Assembly (NCBI GenBank): GCA_934132915.1
Contig: CAKPAK010000062.1
Location: 1 to 8,376, forward strand
Reading direction: 5' to 3'
Length of the DNA stretch: 8,376 nucleotides
Origin: an uncultured Bacilli bacterium
GTDB lineage: Bacteria; Bacillota_I; Bacilli_A; RF39; UBA660
The notes beneath the pieces are model-generated. The model was not told where the DNA came from. It made no database searches and saw nothing but the letters and a program-made list of their open reading frames with translations. Position numbers and translations under genes: made by a program. This document shows positions 5,402 through 8,376 of the stretch, one piece after another. Within the stretch, counting starts at the first letter, position 1; each line of letters begins with the position of its first letter.

Positions 5402-7030
5402 ATGACGGATATTGAAATTGCAGAAAATAGTAAGAAAAAGAAAATAATCACCCTAGCCAAAGAATTAGGGGTAGAAAAAAATTTTGAAAGTTATGGATCA
5501 GATAAGGGAAAAATTGATTTTTCCAAAATAACCACTAAAGAAAAAGGAAAATTAGTTTTAGTAACCGCGATCTCGCCAACACCTTACGGAGAAGGAAAAA
5601 CTACGGTTAGTATTGGGTTAAATGATGGGTTAAGACAGTTAAACAAAAATTCCTTAGCTGTTTTAAGAGAACCTTCTTTAGGACCTGTTTTTGGGACGAA
5701 AGGAGGAGCTACTGGTGGTGGCTACGCCCAAGTTATCCCTATGGATGACATTAACTTACATTTTACAGGCGATTTTCATGCAGTCACTTCCGCCAATAAT
5801 TTAATTAGCGCAGCCATCGATAATCATCTTTATTTTGGAAACAAACTAGCTATCGACAAAGAAAAAATCTGTTTTCATCGTTGCTTGGACATGAACGATA
5901 GAGCTTTACGCAAAATTCAACTAGAAAACCGAAAAGAGTCGTTCAACATCACGGCCGCTAGCGAAATGATGAGTATTCTTTGTTTGGCCAATGATTTAGA
6001 AGATTTAAAAGAAAGATTGGGCAATATTCTATTAGCCTTGAATACTTCAGGCGAACCAATCTATGCAAAAGATTTAAAGTTAGAAGGCGCTTTAGCGACA
6101 CTTTTAAAAGATGCCATTAAACCAAATTTAGTACAAAGTTTAGAAAATAATCCAATTCTGCTTCATGGGGGTCCTTTTGCCAATATTGGGCATGGCTGTA
6201 ATAGTGTCATCGCTACGCGTTTAGGTCTACAACTTGCGGATTATGTCATCACCGAAGCGGGATTCGGTTCTGATTTAGGGGCGGAGAAATTTTTTAACAT
6301 AAAATGCCGAAGTGCCGCACTAACCCCTAATGCCGTTGTTTTAGTCGTAACAACTAAAGCATTAAAACATCAAGGCGGAATATCTTCAGAACTCATTCAA
6401 ACCGAATCTTTAAAAGGCATTCAAAAAGGTCTCGCGAACCTTGAAGTTCACCTAGAAAACATCCATAAGTTTACTCCAAATATTATTGTTGCTTTAAATC
6501 AATACCAAACAGACACCCCCGCCGAAATCGCACTCATCCGCCGTTTTGTTCAAGAAAAAAATTATGCCTTTTCGACCATAACTGCCTATGAAAAAGGAGG
6601 AATAGGGGCCATTTCTTTAGCTGAAGAAGTGATCAAAATGTGTAACCGAAAACCAGATTTTCATTTGCTTTATCCTACCAATCTTCCTCTTGAAGAAAAA
6701 ATTAAAATGATCACCAAAGAAATTTACCACACCACTCGCCTTAAAATGAGTGAAGAAATCAAACAAAAATTAAAAAAATACGAAACAATGGGATACCAAA
6801 ACTTTCCAATTTGTATGGCCAAAACCCAATATTCAATAAGCGATAACCCCAAACAACTAGGCTATCCAAAGGATTATGAAATCACCATCACAGACGTAAA
6901 CATTTATACTGGAGCCCAATTTGTTGTTGTATATTTAGGAAATATGATGACTATGCCTGGATTATCTTCCACTCCTAATTATGAAAAAATTGATATTGAT
7001 GCAACGGGAAAAATAAAAGGATTATTCTAA
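5402..7030 (+). CDS. fhs: Formate-tetrahydrofolate ligase
   Basis: The enzyme makes 10-formyl-tetrahydrofolate from formate, tetrahydrofolate and ATP, feeding purine synthesis and initiator-tRNA formylation. The nucleotide-binding loop TPYGEGKTT lies at 60-68, followed by EPSLGPVFGTKGGATGGGYA (90-109), a family hallmark, then INLHFTGDFHAVTSANNL (117-134), CLDMNDRALR (161-170), HGGPFANIGHGCNSV and TEAGFGSDLGAEKFF. Length is 542 residues against about 556 for typical members, with the difference spread as small gaps rather than a truncation. The ATG lies 8 nt after AAAGGAG. The gene overlaps hemW by one base and is divergent from the 402-residue gene. The partner enzyme FolD is not in this window, although it often sits by nusB and xseA. 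Confidence 0.97.
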   Translation: MTDIEIAENSKKKKIITLAKELGVEKNFESYGSDKGKIDFSKITTKEKGKLVLVTAISPTPYGEGKTTVSIGLNDGLRQLNKNSLAVLREPSLGPVFGTKGGATGGGYAQVIPMDDINLHFTGDFHAVTSANNLISAAIDNHLYFGNKLAIDKEKICFHRCLDMNDRALRKIQLENRKESFNITAASEMMSILCLANDLEDLKERLGNILLALNTSGEPIYAKDLKLEGALATLLKDAIKPNLVQSLENNPILLHGGPFANIGHGCNSVIATRLGLQLADYVITEAGFGSDLGAEKFFNIKCRSAALTPNAVVLVVTTKALKHQGGISSELIQTESLKGIQKGLANLEVHLENIHKFTPNIIVALNQYQTDTPAEIALIRRFVQEKNYAFSTITAYEKGGIGAISLAEEVIKMCNRKPDFHLLYPTNLPLEEKIKMITKEIYHTTRLKMSEEIKQKLKKYETMGYQNFPICMAKTQYSISDNPKQLGYPKDYEITITDVNIYTGAQFVVVYLGNMMTMPGLSSTPNYEKIDIDATGKIKGLF

Positions 7031-8106
7031 TGTATATCTATATCCACATTCCTTTTTGTCATCATATTTGCAATTACTGTGATTTCCCCAAAATGCTCTA
7101 TGACAAAAAATTTACAAGAAAATACTTAGAAAGCTTAGCCTCTGAAATCAAATCTAGATATCAAGAAGAAGAAGTAACCTCAATTTATATTGGAGGTGGT
7201 ACCCCAACTAGCCTTGATTTATCCGAATTAACGACTTTACTAGAAATCACCCGAATCTTCAAAAGAACAAAACCAATAGAGTTTACCATCGAATCTAACA
7301 TCGAAAGTTTAACCAAAGACAAAATAGAATGCCTAAAAAAATATGGCGTCAATCGGGTTAGTTTAGGCGTTCAATCTTTTCAAGACAAAAATTTAAAAAT
7401 ATTAGGTCGATATCACAATAAAGAAATGGTAAAAGAAGTCATAAAAGAACTAAAAGAAGTTGGAATAAAAAATATTTCTATCGATTATATTTATGGCATA
7501 TCCAATAACATAAAAGAAATAGAAGAAGACATCAATACCTTTTTAGATTTAAATATCCCTCATTTTTCCGCTTATTCTCTTATCATTGAAAAAAATACCA
7601 TTTTTGGAATTGAAAATCGAAAATATATTGATGAGGATAAAGAATATCAAATGTATCAAAAAATCAAACATCTTCTCAAAAGAAATCATTATCAACATTA
7701 TGAAATTTCTAATTATGCCCTCCCAGGCTATCAATCTATTCATAACCTAAATTATTGGAACAATGGATTTTATTATGGTTTTGGCCTAGGGGCTGTTAGC
7801 TATTTAGAAGATCAAAGAATATGTAATACCTTAAATTTAAGCAAATACTTAAATAAAGAATATATCCGTGAAGTTATCCAAGAAGAAAAAAAAATAAAGA
7901 TCTCGAATGAATTTATTTTAGGCCTTCGAAAAATTAAAGGATTAGATACCGTTGCTTTTCAAAAAAAATACAACGAAAAAGTTACGGATATTCCTTCCGT
8001 AAAAAAATTACTTCAAGAAAAAAAATTAATTCTTAAAAACAATCATCTTTTTATTGCCGATAAATATTTATATTTATCCAATGAAATTTTAATAAACTTT
8101 ATTTAA
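7030..8106 (+). CDS. hemW: HemW-like radical SAM protein (coproporphyrinogen III oxidase-like)
   Basis: The N-terminus YIHIPFCHHICNYCDFP carries the radical SAM CxxxCxxC cluster (Cys10, Cys14, Cys17). GGGTPTSL (55-62) is the SAM-binding glycine motif, and NRVSLGVQSF (108-117), HYEISNYALPGYQSIHNLNYW (223-243) and the C-terminal HemN_C-like segment follow the HemW pattern. HemW proteins are usually mistaken for the oxygen-independent oxidase HemN; they are thought to handle heme, and the HNxxYW motif (238-243) has been linked to that. Length is 358 residues, somewhat shorter than the usual 375-380. The usual GAH motif after GFG is GAV here (Val256). The start overlaps the fhs stop (TAATG), with AAAAGGA 8 nt upstream, so the two genes are coupled. 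Why heme-related and folate genes are paired is not evident. Confidence 0.92.
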   Translation: MYIYIHIPFCHHICNYCDFPKMLYDKKFTRKYLESLASEIKSRYQEEEVTSIYIGGGTPTSLDLSELTTLLEITRIFKRTKPIEFTIESNIESLTKDKIECLKKYGVNRVSLGVQSFQDKNLKILGRYHNKEMVKEVIKELKEVGIKNISIDYIYGISNNIKEIEEDINTFLDLNIPHFSAYSLIIEKNTIFGIENRKYIDEDKEYQMYQKIKHLLKRNHYQHYEISNYALPGYQSIHNLNYWNNGFYYGFGLGAVSYLEDQRICNTLNLSKYLNKEYIREVIQEEKKIKISNEFILGLRKIKGLDTVAFQKKYNEKVTDIPSVKKLLQEKKLILKNNHLFIADKYLYLSNEILINFI

Positions 8107-8107
8107 G

Positions 8108-8136
8108 TTGTATTTTTTCAATATTTATGCTATGAT
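8108..8136 (+). promoter_or_regulatory. Extended -10 promoter of the 8143-8259 RNA
   Basis: TGCTATGAT (8128-8136) is an extended -10 element with TATGAT at 8131-8136. Seventeen nt upstream is TTGTAT (8108-8113), which shares only TTG with the consensus. The predicted start is near 8143, exactly where the base-paired region begins. It starts two bases after the hemW stop. Confidence 0.6.
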
Positions 8137-8142
8137 ACTTAA

Positions 8143-8259
8143 CAGATGAGGAGAATTGTATAAAGTGGAAGACAAGTAGATCTTATAACTCTCAGGAATA
8201 TATTATAAGAAAATAGTAACTACTAACAATTTCACTAGCATTTCTTTTCATCCTTTTTT
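8143..8259 (+). ncRNA. Candidate structured small RNA or terminating 5' leader
   Basis: The stretch folds by hand into a long rod. The closing stem GATGAGGAGAA (8145-8155) with TTCTTTTCATC (8242-8252) has 11 bp, two of them G-U. Inside are AGTGGAA/TTTCACT (8164-8170 with 8230-8236, one G-U), AGTAG/CTACT (8175-8179 with 8220-8224) and CTTATAA/TTATAAG (8182-8188 with 8203-8209), with a 14-nt terminal loop. One C and six T residues (8254-8259) follow the closing stem, as in an intrinsic terminator. A promoter predicts a start at about 8143. It resembles no RNA family I know: it lacks the SRP RNA apical motif, the T-box sequence and the length of 6S RNA. It could be an independent RNA of about 117 nt or a leader controlling the gene at 8304. 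Confidence 0.5.
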
Positions 8260-8303
8260 AGTTTAAAAAAATAAATAAAGAAAAGAGATAAGGAGGGTCC
8301 AAG

Positions 8304-8376
8304 ATGAATAATCCTCTAAATTTATATCCCCATAACCAAGAAGGTTATGAAGAAACAAAACAAGCCTTTGACGCAG
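8304..8376 (+). CDS. N-terminal fragment, probable DEAD/DEAH-box helicase family protein
   Basis: Only 24 codons lie in the window; the gene runs off the right edge. The ATG follows an excellent AAGGAGG (8290-8296) by 7 nt. The segment LNLYPHNQEGYEETKQAF resembles the start of superfamily 2 helicase-like proteins of Bacillota, in which LYPHNxxxYxxxxxAF precedes the Walker A motif. That motif itself is outside the window, so the family is tentative. No good promoter is seen between the T-run at 8259 and the start, so expression may depend on transcription passing the structured RNA upstream. Confidence 0.6.
   Translation, partial: MNNPLNLYPHNQEGYEETKQAFDA

Noticed and set aside
7549..7743. 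Open frame of 64 codons on the minus strand inside hemW
   Set aside because: It lies wholly in the coding region of a well-matched HemW, is rich in Phe and Ile as expected from reversed AT-rich coding DNA, and has no ribosome binding site; it is a shadow.
8094..8118. Hairpin AACTT/AAGTT with a T-run at the end of hemW as a terminator
   Set aside because: The stem is 5 bp and AT-rich, overlaps the hemW stop and the putative -35 region, and is too weak to call.
8146..8179. Tiny open frames in the leader (ATG at 8146 with five codons; GTG at 8165 with four codons)
   Set aside because: They are a few codons long, the purine-rich GAGGAG near 8148 is explained by the closing RNA stem, and the residues show no run of one amino acid that would suggest attenuation.
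8143..8259. Signal recognition particle RNA, 6S RNA or a T-box leader
   Set aside because: The apical loop lacks the conserved SRP GGAA-type motif, the length is well below that of 6S RNA, and no T-box sequence is present.

Overview
The window is an AT-rich, gene-dense bacterial chromosome segment. It suits a low-GC Gram-positive (Bacillota), probably a Bacilli or Erysipelotrichia/RF39-like gut lineage. Pointers are near-consensus sigma-A type promoters (TTGACA / TATAAT, 16-17 nt spacers), strong AAGGAGG-type ribosome binding sites, tRNA genes with encoded CCA, and the nusB-xseA-xseB cluster. TGA is a true stop (nusB and the 402-residue gene end with it) and TGG is the Trp codon, so the code is the standard bacterial one, not the Mycoplasma one. 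The lineage is an inference from composition and gene content.

Left part (1-3002), mostly translation and RNA/DNA housekeeping. A tRNA-Cys(GCA) on the minus strand has a textbook promoter. smpB, the protein partner of tmRNA in ribosome rescue, follows on the plus strand with its own consensus promoter, then tRNA-Leu(CAA) with an intrinsic terminator. Next is a tight operon, nusB-xseA-xseB: the antitermination factor NusB and both subunits of exonuclease VII, with overlapping genes. A strong hairpin at 2967-3004 can terminate transcription from both sides.

Middle part (3003-5334), a two-gene minus-strand island of unrecognised proteins. Each has a zinc-metallopeptidase-like HExxH motif with a candidate third Glu ligand about 40 residues further on. 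The 402-residue protein ends in a single C-terminal membrane anchor; the 300-residue protein looks soluble. Each gene has its own promoter, with an intrinsic terminator between them.

Right part (5329-8376). fhs (formate-tetrahydrofolate ligase) and a hemW-like radical SAM gene form a plus-strand pair overlapping by one base (TAATG). The fhs promoter is back to back with the promoter of the 402-residue gene, and the two share one -35 box. After hemW, a 197-nt intergenic stretch carries an extended -10 promoter and a rod-like RNA fold whose closing 11-bp stem is followed directly by a T-run. I read this as a small RNA or a terminating regulatory leader. It precedes the truncated start of a gene that resembles a DEAD/DEAH-box helicase family protein. 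No mobile element, CRISPR array or broken gene was seen.
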